From contig NZ_CP006992.1 of assembly GCF_001542815.1 (NCBI RefSeq), forward strand, positions 4,097,501-4,161,500: DNA of 64,000 nucleotides. The letters are read 5' to 3'. The translations under genes and the position numbers were made by a program. The notes below the pieces were generated by a model. That model made no database searches and was not told the origin of the DNA. It worked only from the letters and a program-made list of their open reading frames with translations. Source of the DNA: Methylobacterium sp. AMS5 (GTDB lineage Bacteria > Pseudomonadota > Alphaproteobacteria > Rhizobiales > Beijerinckiaceae). Each line of letters begins with the position of its first letter. Position 1 is the stretch's first letter. Of this stretch, positions 18,395 through 26,734 are shown piece by piece.

Positions 18395-19393
18395 CTAGGC
18401 TGCGGTTCCACCGATGGCGACGACGGTCCGGCCCCGCACCTGACCGTCGAGCAGGGTTTCGGCAAGGCTGCCCGCTTCTTCCAGGGGAACCGTCCGCGTC
18501 ATGGCCTTGAGCCGATCACGGTCGAGATCGCGTGCGAGCCGGGCCCAGGCCTCGCGGCGGGGGCCTTGCGGCGTCGTCACGCTGTTGATGCCGAGCAGGG
18601 AGACCCCGCGCAGGATGAAGGGGGCGACCGAACTCGGCAGATCCATGCCCCCGGCATTCCCGCAGGCGGCGATGCCACCGCCGCCCCTCGTCATGGACAG
18701 GACGTTGGCGAGCACCCGACCGCCGACCGCGTCGATGCCCGCGGCCCAGCGCTCCTTGGCCAGAGGACGCGGCTCGCCCGCAAGCGCCTCGCGCTCCAGG
18801 ATCTCGGCCGCCCCGAGACCTTTCAGGTAATCGGCTTCGCCGCCTCGCCCCGTTGCGGCGATGACGTGCCAGCCGGCGCGCTTCAGCAGCGCCACCGCCA
18901 CCGATCCGACGCCCCCGGAGGCCCCCGTCACCAGCGCCGGCCCGGCCTCGGGGTTCAGTCCGTGCCGCTCCAGGGCGAGAACCGAGAGCATCGCCGTGTA
19001 ACCCGCGGTGCCGATCGCCATCGCCTCGGCCGGGCTCAGGCCCTCGGGCAGCGGCACCAGCCAGTCGCCGCGCACCCGGGCGCGCTCGGCGAGACCCCCG
19101 AGATGGGTCTCCCCGACGCCCCAGCCGGTGAGCACCACGGCGTCGCCGACCTTGTAATCGGGATGCGCCGAGGCCTCGACGGTGCCGGCGAAATCGATGC
19201 CGGGGATCATGGGGAAGCGGCGGACCACCGGCATCCGGCCGGTCATGGCGAGGCCGTCCTTGTAGTTCAGGCCCGAATGCGAGACCCGCACGGTGACGTC
19301 GCCGTCCATCAGGTCGGCCTCGTCGAATGCGCGCAGGGCGAGGCTCTGGCCGGCCTCACCCTTCTCGATCACCCAGGCCCTGAACGCCGCCAT
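18395..19393 (-). CDS. YhdH/AcuI-type acrylyl-CoA reductase (NADPH)
   Basis: A 332-residue medium-chain dehydrogenase/reductase without structural zinc ligands. It contains SHSGLNYKDGLAMTG near residue 40, GIDFAGTVEAS, the cofactor motif GASGGVGSVAVALLKRAGW, and the MDR-family tail. The YhdH/YhfP/AcuI group reduces acrylyl-CoA to propionyl-CoA or detoxifies small enoyl compounds. CDS start 19393 has GGGAGGAG about seven bases upstream. It lies about 20 bases upstream of the Gre-family gene on the same strand, so they may be co-transcribed. In a methylotroph a role linked to propionyl-CoA metabolism is an inference only. Confidence 0.9.
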   Translation of the reverse strand: MAAFRAWVIEKGEAGQSLALRAFDEADLMDGDVTVRVSHSGLNYKDGLAMTGRMPVVRRFPMIPGIDFAGTVEASAHPDYKVGDAVVLTGWGVGETHLGGLAERARVRGDWLVPLPEGLSPAEAMAIGTAGYTAMLSVLALERHGLNPEAGPALVTGASGGVGSVAVALLKRAGWHVIAATGRGGEADYLKGLGAAEILEREALAGEPRPLAKERWAAGIDAVGGRVLANVLSMTRGGGGIAACGNAGGMDLPSSVAPFILRGVSLLGINSVTTPQGPRREAWARLARDLDRDRLKAMTRTVPLEEAGSLAETLLDGQVRGRTVVAIGGTAA

Positions 19394-19485
19394 GGTCCGC
19401 TCCTCCCGTCTCGCGTCGGGAAGGGAGCTACGGCGAGCCGGCCTCGAATCAAGGCCGCCGAGCAAAGACGACGTGGCAACGGGCC

Positions 19486-20091
19486 TCAATAGCCGTCGTA
19501 GATACTGCCCTGCGAGAAGCCGAGGCCCACCGCCACGTCCGCGGAGGAGGCGCCGGCGATGCCGAGGGCGTCCGGGATCGACCCGACTCCAAGAGGGCCA
19601 TAGCCGGGGCCATCGCCGGGGCCGGGCCCGAAATCCGGCCCGCCCGCGGGCACCCACGCTGCGCGGGCGGGCTGCACCAGCACCCGGCGCTGCGTGGTGG
19701 TGTAGACCGGCGGCAGGGTGTGCGGGATCGCTTCCGGCGGCCGCACCAGTACGCGGCGGGTCTGCACCGCGTAGCGCGGCGGCGTGGTCACCCAGCAGCC
19801 GACGAGCTGGCCGTAGGCATCCATGCGCGTCTCCCAACGGCGCGCTCCGGGGGCGACCAGCACCCGCTCGGACACCGTGTCGTAGATCGGCGGCGTGGTG
19901 CGGTAGACGGTGCGCGGCGGCTGGACCAGCACCCGCTCCGCGACCGTATCGTAGACCGGCGGCGTCACGACGCGGCGGTAGCACTCCGCGCTGACACAGC
20001 CGCCCCCGGCTTGCGCGGGCGCGGAAAGGGCGATCATCGAGGCGACGGCAAGGGACGGGAACAGGCTCGAGCGGGGCAGGGGGATGGCCAT
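19486..20091 (-). CDS. secreted repeat-containing hypothetical protein
   Basis: 201 residues from ATG 20091. A signal peptide is clear (LAVASMIALSAPAQAG). The mature part consists of about four imperfect repeats with the core TPPxYxTxxxRVLVxP, for example TPPVYDTVAERVLVQPP and TPPIYDTVSERVLVAP. A Gly/Pro-rich stretch follows, and a tail ending SQGSIYDGY. Three or four Cys lie near the mature N-terminus and in the third repeat. I infer an exported, possibly envelope-associated protein; no named domain is recognised. It is monocistronic, with a long upstream gap (20092-20574). Confidence 0.8.
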   Translation of the reverse strand: MAIPLPRSSLFPSLAVASMIALSAPAQAGGGCVSAECYRRVVTPPVYDTVAERVLVQPPRTVYRTTPPIYDTVSERVLVAPGARRWETRMDAYGQLVGCWVTTPPRYAVQTRRVLVRPPEAIPHTLPPVYTTTQRRVLVQPARAAWVPAGGPDFGPGPGDGPGYGPLGVGSIPDALGIAGASSADVAVGLGFSQGSIYDGY

Positions 20092-20574
20092 GGAACAACC
20101 TCGGAACGCGACTTCGATACGATTTCGACGCCGCCGCGAGTCCCGTGCGGGCCTCAGCGTGGCATAACATTCGACGTACAGAGTGCGGCCAAGGTTGCCT
20201 GCCGGACAAGCTCGATTGTCAAATACAGTAAAATTAACCAATGACTAAGACTACGCAGATCTAAACATTGGGCTTCGACTTCAAAATCCAGCCGACCGGC
20301 GGGATCGCGCCGGATCGGAGACGGCGGCGGGGGCGTTGCCGAAAAACCCTTCGCGCCGCGCAGGGGAGGGCGGGCGGCAGGGCGCGCTTGTCAGCCCATC
20401 GGCCAAGGGCTAGAGCGCTTCCAAATCGGGCGGCGGCGGCGGCGTCCGGAACGCGTGAAACCGCCGCACGAGGGGATCGCATCCGCGAGCGGGTGACGGG
20501 CCGGTGAGGAGCGCGCCCGACCCCGCCCAGGCAAGCCCCCACCCAGGCACGCGGATTTAAGGACCGAACGGCCC
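20092..20574. other. intergenic region with two promoter regions
   Basis: 483 bases between the secreted repeat protein (reverse) and fdxA (forward). A short AT-rich patch near 20216-20270 probably holds the promoter of the reverse gene. The forward promoter candidate for fdxA is at 20388-20416. No further ORF or RNA was recognised. Confidence 0.6.
20388..20416 (+). promoter_or_regulatory. candidate sigma-70 promoter for fdxA
   Basis: TTGTCA, a 17-base spacer, then TAGAGC. It would leave a leader of about 150 bases before the fdxA ATG. The spacing is ideal; the -10 match is moderate. Confidence 0.45.
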
Positions 20575-20913
20575 ATGACCTACGTCGTCACCGACAACTG
20601 CATCAAGTGCAAGTACATGGACTGCGTCGAGGTGTGCCCCGTGGATTGCTTCTACGAGGGCGAGAACATGCTCGTCATCCATCCCGACGAATGCATCGAT
20701 TGCGGCGTCTGCGAACCGGAATGCCCCGCCGAGGCGATCAAGCCCGACACCGAGGGCGATCTGGAAAGCTGGCTGAAGCTCAACGCCGACTACGCCAAGA
20801 CCTGGCCCAACATCACCCAGAAGAAGGACGCACCCTCCGACGCCAAGCAATGGGATGGCGTGAGCGGCAAGCTGGAGGCCCATTTCTCGCCCAATCCCGG
20901 CTCCGGCGACTGA
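20575..20913 (+). CDS. fdxA: 7Fe ferredoxin FdxA
   Basis: A 112-residue dicluster ferredoxin. The first cluster ligands are in [17 protein letters not shown] and the second in [12 protein letters not shown], the pattern of [3Fe-4S][4Fe-4S] seven-iron ferredoxins. A C-terminal extension (residues 60-112, [16 protein letters not shown]) is typical of the FdxA/FdI type. It is a soluble one-electron carrier. AAGGA lies eight to twelve bases before the ATG. The order fdxA-carD-rpoH on one strand recurs in related Rhizobiales, although gaps here suggest separate promoters. Confidence 0.96.
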   Translation: MTYVVTDNCIKCKYMDCVEVCPVDCFYEGENMLVIHPDECIDCGVCEPECPAEAIKPDTEGDLESWLKLNADYAKTWPNITQKKDAPSDAKQWDGVSGKLEAHFSPNPGSGD

Positions 20914-21433
20914 GACCCTCCGCCCTGCGCTCACAGGCAGCACGGTGGGGCAGGCCCTGGAAACGCGGCGGCCTCTCGTCGCAGGCGGTTCATCCGGGGC
21001 CATGATCCGAACGCATCACAGCCTCCCTCGAAAGATCCACCGGAAGTCCCGGCGACGCTCTTTTCGAGCCGCGAAAAACCTTCGATCCTCCCCTGCGGAG
21101 ATGCGCTCGCGCGCCGGCAATCCTTTGATTCGCCGGCCCGTTCGTGTTACATAAGGGCTCGCCGTCGCTCACGCCCGATGCGCCCCCTCCTGATCGCCCT
21201 CAAAGCGAGTTCCGTCTTCCTGGAAAAGAGGTTGGCTGCGATCGACCGCCGGAAGCATCTCGCTCCCGGTGGGTGCCTTCGTGTGGTGTGAGCAACGCGA
21301 GAGCCCGGGAACCGGCCAGCGCCTTGACGGCGCGCCGTCGGACAGAGGCATGCGCCGGGTGTCCCGCCCCGGAGGTGACGAGCGTGCGGGCGTGGACGCG
21401 CCCCGCGTGGATGACAGTGGAGGCTCATTCCGC
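20914..21433. other. long gap and leader upstream of carD
   Basis: 520 bases with no credible gene. It contains the carD promoter candidate at 21125-21153, which would give a leader of about 275 bases. No known riboswitch pattern was seen in that leader. Confidence 0.55.
21125..21153 (+). promoter_or_regulatory. candidate sigma-70 promoter for carD
   Basis: TTGATT, a 17-base spacer, then TACATA, a good housekeeping promoter match in an otherwise GC-rich region. The predicted transcript start is near 21160. Confidence 0.6.
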
Positions 21434-22024
21434 ATGACCACAGCCAAGAAGACGACGGTAGCAGGCCGCCAAGGCTTCAAGACCGGCGAGGCGGTCGTGT
21501 ATCCGGCGCACGGCGTTGGGCGGATCACCGCGATCGAAGAGCAGGAGATCGCGGGCTACAAACTCGAACTGTTCGTCGTCTCGTTCGAAAAGGACAAGAT
21601 GGTCCTGCGCGTTCCCACCGCGAAGGCCAACAGCGTCGGCATGCGCAAGCTCGCCGAGCCGGAACTCGTCAAGAAGGCCCTCGACGTGCTGACCGGCCGC
21701 GCCCGCATCAAGCGCACGATGTGGTCGCGCCGCGCCCAGGAATACGAGGCCAAGATCAATTCCGGCGACCTGATCTCGGTCACCGAGGTGGTGCGCGACC
21801 TCTACCGCTCCGAGGCCCAGCCCGAGCAGTCCTACAGCGAGCGTCAGCTCTACGAAGCCGCCCTGGACCGCGTCGTTCGCGAAATCTCTTCGGTGAACAA
21901 GATCACCGAGACCGAAGCGCTCAAGCTGATCGAACAGAGCCTCGCGAAATCGCCGCGCCGCGCCAAGGCCGATGCGGAAGCCGATGCCGAGGGCGAGGAC
22001 GACGTGCAGGAAGAGGCCGCCTAA
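21434..22024 (+). CDS. carD: CarD-family transcriptional regulator
   Basis: 196 residues from ATG 21434 (MTTAKKTTVAGRQGFKTGEA). The N-terminal CarD_CdnL/TRCF RNA-polymerase-interacting domain spans about 15-75 (VVYPAHGVGRITAIEEQEIA, then LFVVSFEKDKMVLRVP). A helical C-terminal domain follows (about 75-175, VRDLYRSEAQPEQSYSERQL), then a highly acidic tail. CarD proteins bind the RNA polymerase beta subunit and stabilise open promoter complexes, notably at rRNA promoters. The open frame extends 55 codons upstream without conserved character, so the shorter start with GGAGG nearby is used. It ends in a strong terminator. Confidence 0.95.
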   Translation: MTTAKKTTVAGRQGFKTGEAVVYPAHGVGRITAIEEQEIAGYKLELFVVSFEKDKMVLRVPTAKANSVGMRKLAEPELVKKALDVLTGRARIKRTMWSRRAQEYEAKINSGDLISVTEVVRDLYRSEAQPEQSYSERQLYEAALDRVVREISSVNKITETEALKLIEQSLAKSPRRAKADAEADAEGEDDVQEEAA

Positions 22025-22078
22025 GACGGCTTCGGTTGGCGAATCAGATCGCTGCACGATTCGCAAATGCGAACCAGA

Positions 22079-22107
22079 GGGCCCGGCGCCACGCCGGGCC
22101 CTTTTTT
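22079..22107 (+). terminator. rho-independent terminator after carD
   Basis: GGGCCCGGCG and CGCCGGGCCC form a stem of about ten pairs around a short loop, followed by six T. It lies about 55 bases after the carD stop. Confidence 0.9.
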
Positions 22108-22307
22108 CATGCGCCGCCCGTACAGCTCTTGATCCTTTCGTCTCCGACGTTACGCGCCCGCAGGGAACAAGCGTCGCATGGATGTGTTGTGCCTCTGCCA
22201 CGGATGGCTTGCGCCATCGTCCTGTCCGGCATGTCGCCGACCAACGGGGCCGATGCGCGTCGATCCGAAACGCTCGAACCAAGAATGCTCGAACGAGAGA
22301 GGCGGGG

Positions 22308-23180
22308 ATGGCAGAGATCGCGGGGATGCGGCGTCAGTTCATTCGGACAGCGATGGAGGCGCCGTTCCTTGCGAGGGATGAAGAGCGTGGGCTGGCGGTG
22401 GCCTGGAAGGAAGCGCGCGACGAGCGCGCCCTGCACCGTCTGATCTCCGCGCATATGCGCCTCGTGATCGCGCTTGCCGGCCGCTTCCGCCACTACGGCT
22501 TGCCGATGGCCGACCTCGTCCAAGAGGGCCATGTCGGCCTGATGGAGGCCGCGGCCCGGTTCGAGCCGGAGCGCGAAGTCCGCTTCTCCACCTATGCCAC
22601 GTGGTGGATCCGCGCCTCGATCCAGGATTACATCCTGCGCAACTGGTCGATCGTGCGCGGCGGAACGAGTTCCGCGCAGAAGGCCCTGTTCTTCAACCTG
22701 CGCCGCCTGCGCGCCCGGCTGATGCAATCGACTGAGGAGCAGGTCGGCTCCGAGATCCACGGACGGATCGCCACCGCGATCGGCGTCTCACGCGAGGACG
22801 TGGCGCTCATGGATGCGCGCCTGTCGGGACCCGACATGTCGCTGAACGCCCCGGTCGGTGAGGAGAGCGAGGCGTCCTCCGAGCGCATGGACTTTCTGGT
22901 CGACAATGCCGCCCTGCCTGACGAAACGGTCTCGGCCCTGGTCGATGGCGAGCGGCGTTTGGTCTGGCTGCGACAGGCCCTGACGGTGCTCTCCGAGCGT
23001 GAATTGCGGATCCTGCGGGAAAGGCGCCTCGCCGAGGATCAGGCCACCCTGGAAGCGCTGGGCCATCGCCTCGGCATTTCGAAGGAGCGCGTCCGCCAGA
23101 TCGAGAACCGCGCCTTGGAAAAGCTGCGTCGGGCACTCGCCGAGAAGTTCCCGCAGGCTCCGAGCAGCGTCTACGCCTGA
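22308..23180 (+). CDS. rpoH: RNA polymerase sigma-32 factor (RpoH)
   Basis: 290 residues from ATG 22308 with GGCGGGG before it. Sigma region 2 is intact (LVQEGHVGLMEAAARFEPER, then FSTYATWWIRASIQDYILRN). The RpoH-specific box is present as AQKALFFNLRRLR. Region 4 carries the helix-turn-helix (LEALGHRLGISKERVRQIEN). These features identify an alphaproteobacterial heat-shock sigma factor; Rhizobiales often have several, and the QKALFF form and length are consistent with the RpoH2 type. It directs transcription of chaperone and stress genes. It is separated from carD by a terminator and about 200 bases. Confidence 0.95.
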   Translation: MAEIAGMRRQFIRTAMEAPFLARDEERGLAVAWKEARDERALHRLISAHMRLVIALAGRFRHYGLPMADLVQEGHVGLMEAAARFEPEREVRFSTYATWWIRASIQDYILRNWSIVRGGTSSAQKALFFNLRRLRARLMQSTEEQVGSEIHGRIATAIGVSREDVALMDARLSGPDMSLNAPVGEESEASSERMDFLVDNAALPDETVSALVDGERRLVWLRQALTVLSERELRILRERRLAEDQATLEALGHRLGISKERVRQIENRALEKLRRALAEKFPQAPSSVYA

Positions 23181-23202
23181 TTGATCGAGGAAGATCTGAT
23201 TA

Positions 23203-23231
23203 AGGGCGGCACAGATGTGCCGTCCTTTCGC
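23203..23231 (+). terminator. probable terminator after rpoH
   Basis: AGGGCGGCAC and GTGCCGTCCT form a ten-pair stem (one G-U) around an AGAT loop, followed by TTTCG. The T-run is short, so strength is uncertain. Confidence 0.6.
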
Positions 23232-23389
23232 GTTTCAGACTGCGATCGAGAGGAGAGGGCCGACCGCTCGACGGACCGAGCCACCCGTTCCCGCCGTCTC
23301 ACGGCCTTCGACTTGCCCCCGGCTTGCCGTATCTATACTCCCGACTTGTGCGCAAACCCGTGATCTTCAGCCGCCCCAAAGGGTTTAAG

Positions 23390-23970
23390 AGCGTCTAACA
23401 GAACTGCTTGATCTGGTTGCAAGTGATGAGGCTGGCAGGAGGACGGGGAAAGCCTCGTAGATTGCAGCTTGGCCCTCATATCCGATGGGGCGGCGGAAGC
23501 AGTTAAACCAAACATCGGAACGCTCCACACCCCACCGCGACGGCCGAGCTTTTAACCGCTCCTGATACCGTTGTGGGAGGCTGCGCGGCGCGATCCCACG
23601 CGCCCGGCATTCCTGTCGGCGTGCCCTGGCATCATAGGCCCTGCCGACGTGCAGTCGATCTGGGCGCCGACGCGACCCTCCGGGTCGGTCGCTGCCGGGT
23701 ATGCAGGCACGACATCGAGGAGGCGCCATCTGCGGGCCGTCCTGCCGGTTGGCGCCGGTCGGCCTCAGACCGAGCGACGGGCCGCACGCGTCGGTGACGA
23801 GGTGGCGCTTCGTGCCCGGCTTGCCCCGGTTCGTTGGGCTCGGGCCGCCGGCAGGGTCTCCCCTCGTTGGCCGTGACGGCGGACACTGCCCAGACACGCC
23901 CGGCTCCGGTCGATCTCGCCGGCCACGTGCCAGTCACGCAGACGGCGCCGGCCACTCATGCCGCAGGTAG
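23390..23970 (-). pseudogene. decayed IS5-family transposase
   Basis: Recognisable IS5/IS427-type transposase segments are spread over several reverse frames: DRSRACLGSV and then PTNRGKPGTKRHLVTDACGP, LRPTGANRQD, RRPDRLHVGRAYDARARRQE, CRARGI and WGVERSDVWFNCFRRPIGYE. The order is correct but frames change at least twice, and the N-terminal domain is missing or unrecognisable. There is no intact copy and no clear terminal repeats. It is a relic insertion at the border between the conserved rpoH region and the tRNA/ISL3 junction. Confidence 0.8.
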
Positions 23971-24299
23971 AGACGCGGACGCTCTTCGGCCCCTGCCAAG
24001 CCGGAAGGCCTGCCTCGGGCTTGACGCACCCATCACCGATCGCGGCAGGGGCCGCACAGCGGCGCGTGATGCGACCGCGCAGATGCCAACCGTCGCGGTC
24101 ATAGCGTCCAGACGCGACAAGGCCTTTGCTCGCAAGGGACGCGGTGTGGCCCGGTTCGGCTATGACGCGACGCCTTCGGGCAAAACGCTGATTTTTAAAT
24201 ACCCATATTTGTCAGAAGCTTACTCCCAAAATTGCCGAATTTCGAGGGTGAAACGCCGTCCTTGCCGCGCAATAAGGGCCACGAAGCGCACCGACCCGC

Positions 24300-24328
24300 T
24301 TGCGACCGCGAAAAGTGCCGGCTATAAG
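24300..24328 (+). promoter_or_regulatory. promoter of tRNA-Pro
   Basis: TTGCGA, a 17-base spacer, then TATAAG, ending 29 bases before the tRNA. This is a close sigma-70 match at the right distance. Confidence 0.65.
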
Positions 24329-24357
24329 CCCGCTCGTCGGCCCTCGGGGGCCGGCAT

Positions 24358-24434
24358 CGGAGTGTAGCGCAGTCTGGTAGCGCACCACGTTCGGGACGTG
24401 GGGGTCGCAGGTTCAAATCCTGCCACTCCGACCA
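24358..24434 (+). tRNA. tRNA-Pro (anticodon CGG)
   Basis: A 77-base cloverleaf. The acceptor strands CGGAGTG and CACTCCG pair, the D-arm is GCGCAGTCTGGTAGCGC, the anticodon loop TTCGGGA is closed by CCACG/CGTGG and gives CGG, and the T-arm contains GGTTCAAATCC. CCA is encoded. A small hairpin (AACGCCCC, GCAA, GGGCGTT) separates it from the next tRNA 46 bases on, suggesting one transcript. Confidence 0.96.
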
Positions 24435-24479
24435 AGAAAGAAGAGAAACGCCCCGCAAGGGCGTTAAGACGTAAAAAGG

Positions 24480-24556
24480 GCGCCCGTAGCTCAGCTGGAT
24501 AGAGCACCAGACTACGAATCTGGGGGTCAGAGGTTCGAATCCTTTCGGGCGCGCCA
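24480..24556 (+). tRNA. tRNA-Arg (anticodon ACG)
   Basis: A 77-base cloverleaf. The acceptor is GCGCCCG with CGGGCGC, the D-arm is GCTCAGCTGGATAGAGC, the anticodon loop CTACGAA gives ACG, and the T-arm contains GGTTCGAATCC. CCA is encoded. A34 is the substrate of TadA (5107-5565). tRNA 3' ends are common integration sites for islands, and foreign-looking DNA starts right after this one, but no duplicated att sequence was identified. Confidence 0.96.
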
Positions 24557-24885
24557 TTTACTGCTTGTAAATCAGCGACTTAGCAAGCGATGATCTTGAA
24601 CCTGCCGAGCGTTCATAGCTGGGGTATGGTTCAGGGTACGGCAAAGCGACGGTTTCAATCCGTAGGCATCGCCCCGTTCTTTTCCATCTCGCAACGACCT
24701 GTAGCAGGTCGTTTTCAGATCGGACGAAGCTGAAACAGCACACCCCGCTCGGTAGGGCGCTTAGGCTTTGGTCTCGCACTGGCACGGCCGCACTGATCTG
24801 GCCTGCTGCCGGTTTGGTGGTTCTCCCGCAGTTTGCGTGGAAAGGTCACGGCGACGCAGCTTCGATGGGCTGATTCACGGCAAGG
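24557..24885. other. gap between tRNA-Arg and the ISL3 transposase
   Basis: 329 bases, the first 240 of them lower in GC than the surroundings and without a credible gene. The rest is the left terminal repeat of the ISL3 element and the transposase leader. Confidence 0.5.
24800..24841 (+). repeat. left inverted repeat of the ISL3 element
   Basis: 42 bases starting GGCCTGCTGCCGGTTTGG. It differs from the right end only in a short patch after the first 12 bases. Confidence 0.85.
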
Positions 24886-26532
24886 ATGATTTTGCCATCA
24901 TCCTTGCCGGGCTGCGTCGTCGACCAAGTCCTTCGCCGCTCCGGTCGTCTCATCATCCTTGCCCATGCTCGTCGGAATCATCGGCGCTGTCCTGATTGCG
25001 GTGAGCCAAGCTCTGCCGTCCATAGTCGATACGTCCGGCATCCTGCCGATCTTCCCAGTTTCGGCGAGGCCGTGACGCTGCGGCTCACGGTTCGACGCTT
25101 CTATTGCCATCACCGCGCCTGCCGACGGGGCACATTCGTCGAACCCCTGCCGCGGCTCCTCCCATCACGCGCACGACGCACGGATCGGCTCGCCGAGGCA
25201 CAGGCTCGGGTGGGCCTCGCGCTCGGTGGCGAAGCCGGCGCCCGCTTGGCCGGGCATCTGGCGATGGCCACGAGCCCCGATACGATGCTGCGCCTCGTGC
25301 ACGGCATGACGCTGCCGTCGATCGGTCCGCTGCGGGCGGTGGGAATCGATGACTGGGCGATCCGCAAGGGACAGACCTACGGCACGCTCCTCGTCGATCT
25401 CGACCGACGCCGTCCCATCGACCTGCTGCCGGACCGAACCAGCACGACGGTTGCCGCGTGGCTGCGTCGCCATCCCGGTATCACAGTGATCACGCGTGAC
25501 CGCTCGTCCGAATACGCCCGCGCAGCCACCCTGGGCGCTCCTGCAGCTGTTCAGGTCGCCGACCGGTGGCATCTTCTCCTCAATCTGCGCCAAGCCTTGG
25601 AGCGTTGGCTTGCCCGTGTCCATGGACGCTTGCGATGCCTGCCAAGCCTTGCCATCGGAGATAGCCGACGCCCCGGACAGCGTCTGCGCGCCTACCGCCG
25701 GAGCGAGGCCGAGATCGCCGTGAGCCGCGACAGCCGCGCTCGCCGTCTGGCGGCCTACGAGGACGTGCGTCGGCGCTCCCAAGCCGGCGAGACCTTGCTG
25801 GCAATTGCTCGGGCGACAGGCCTCGCGCGCGGAACGGTGCGCAAGTACGCTCAGGCCGAGAGCTTTCCGGAACGCGCGGCACGTCGCCCCGAACCCAGCC
25901 GCCTCGATCCTCATCTGATGCATCTGGAGGAGCGGATGACCCAGGGTTGCGAGAACGCGATGGAGCTCTGGCGCGAACTCCGTGATCGGGGCTTTGCCGG
26001 CACACATCGCCAGGTTACTCGCTTCGTCGCCGAGCATCGCACGAGGCCGGCGCGGCGCACCGCCCGCAAATGGCTGGTCCGCACGCCATCGCCGGCTGCG
26101 GATCCGATCGCTCTTCCATCGCCGAAACAACTCGCCTGGTTCCTGACCCAGCCCATCGAGGCCCGCCCGCCCCATGCGACCGCCGCCATTGGCCGGATCG
26201 AGCAGGACCCGGAGGCGGCCCGGTTCGGTGCGCTGGCGCAGCGGTTCGCCACCCTGGTCCGTAGCTGTTGCGTCGATGGCACCCCGCCCGTGGATCCCGC
26301 CGGCGAACTCGACATCTGGCTCGAGGCGGCGCGTCTCAGCGACATACCGGCCCTCAAGACGTTCGCGTCCGGGCTGGACCGCGACGGAGCGGCGGTGCGC
26401 GCGGCCTTGACGACGTCATGGAGCAACGGTCAGGCGGAAGGGCAGATCAGCCGGCTGAAGATGCTCAAGCGGACCATGTACGGACGCGCCGGCTTCCCCC
26501 TGCTCCGACGCCGCGTCCTTCTCGCTGCGTAA
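24886..26532 (+). CDS. ISL3-family transposase
   Basis: 548 residues, full length for the family. The N-terminal zinc-binding region has CPDCGEPSS and a later CHHRACRRGTF. The DDE catalytic core begins GIDDWAIRKGQTYGTLLVDL (first Asp pair) and continues VADRWHLLLNLRQALERWL. A helix-turn-helix-like insert follows (AIARATGLARGTVRKYA). The C-terminus shows the ISL3 signature WSNGQAEGQISRLKMLKRTM followed by YGRAGFPLLRRRVL. The reading frame ends just before the right terminal repeat. No frameshift is seen, so the element may still be mobile. Confidence 0.95.
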   Translation: MILPSSLPGCVVDQVLRRSGRLIILAHARRNHRRCPDCGEPSSAVHSRYVRHPADLPSFGEAVTLRLTVRRFYCHHRACRRGTFVEPLPRLLPSRARRTDRLAEAQARVGLALGGEAGARLAGHLAMATSPDTMLRLVHGMTLPSIGPLRAVGIDDWAIRKGQTYGTLLVDLDRRRPIDLLPDRTSTTVAAWLRRHPGITVITRDRSSEYARAATLGAPAAVQVADRWHLLLNLRQALERWLARVHGRLRCLPSLAIGDSRRPGQRLRAYRRSEAEIAVSRDSRARRLAAYEDVRRRSQAGETLLAIARATGLARGTVRKYAQAESFPERAARRPEPSRLDPHLMHLEERMTQGCENAMELWRELRDRGFAGTHRQVTRFVAEHRTRPARRTARKWLVRTPSPAADPIALPSPKQLAWFLTQPIEARPPHATAAIGRIEQDPEAARFGALAQRFATLVRSCCVDGTPPVDPAGELDIWLEAARLSDIPALKTFASGLDRDGAAVRAALTTSWSNGQAEGQISRLKMLKRTMYGRAGFPLLRRRVLLAA

Positions 26533-26574
26533 TCCACGCAAACTGCGGGAGAACCGTGAAAGCGGCAGCAGGCC
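26533..26574 (-). repeat. right inverted repeat of the ISL3 element
   Basis: Reverse complement of the left end over 42 bases with a few mismatches. It begins one base after the transposase stop codon. Confidence 0.85.
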
Positions 26575-26734
26575 ACTCCTTCAGGGTTCAGGATGCCCGA
26601 AAAACCTGCACTCGACGCGGACCAGTTGGCTGGGGCAGGGTCAGGGGGACGTCGGTCGGGCAGCCATATCGAATCCGTCTTCACTGGGTCTGTACAGGAC
26701 GCGCGGAGAATCACCTGACCCAGCCGCCGCTGCC

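Larger units (their letters stand above)
24800..26574 (+). mobile_element. ISL3-family insertion sequence, apparently intact
   Basis: About 1,775 bases bounded by 42-base imperfect inverted repeats (24800-24841 and 26533-26574) that both begin GGCCTGCTGCCG and end GGTTCTCCCGCAGTTTGCGT plus GGA. It contains one full-length transposase ORF. The eight bases outside each end (ACTGATCT and ACTCCTTC) do not form a target duplication, so the element may have recombined after insertion. Confidence 0.88.

Noticed and set aside
24557..24799. Attachment site repeated from the tRNA-Arg end
   Set aside because: No second copy of the tRNA 3' sequence was seen near the island's other border, and no integrase gene is present.
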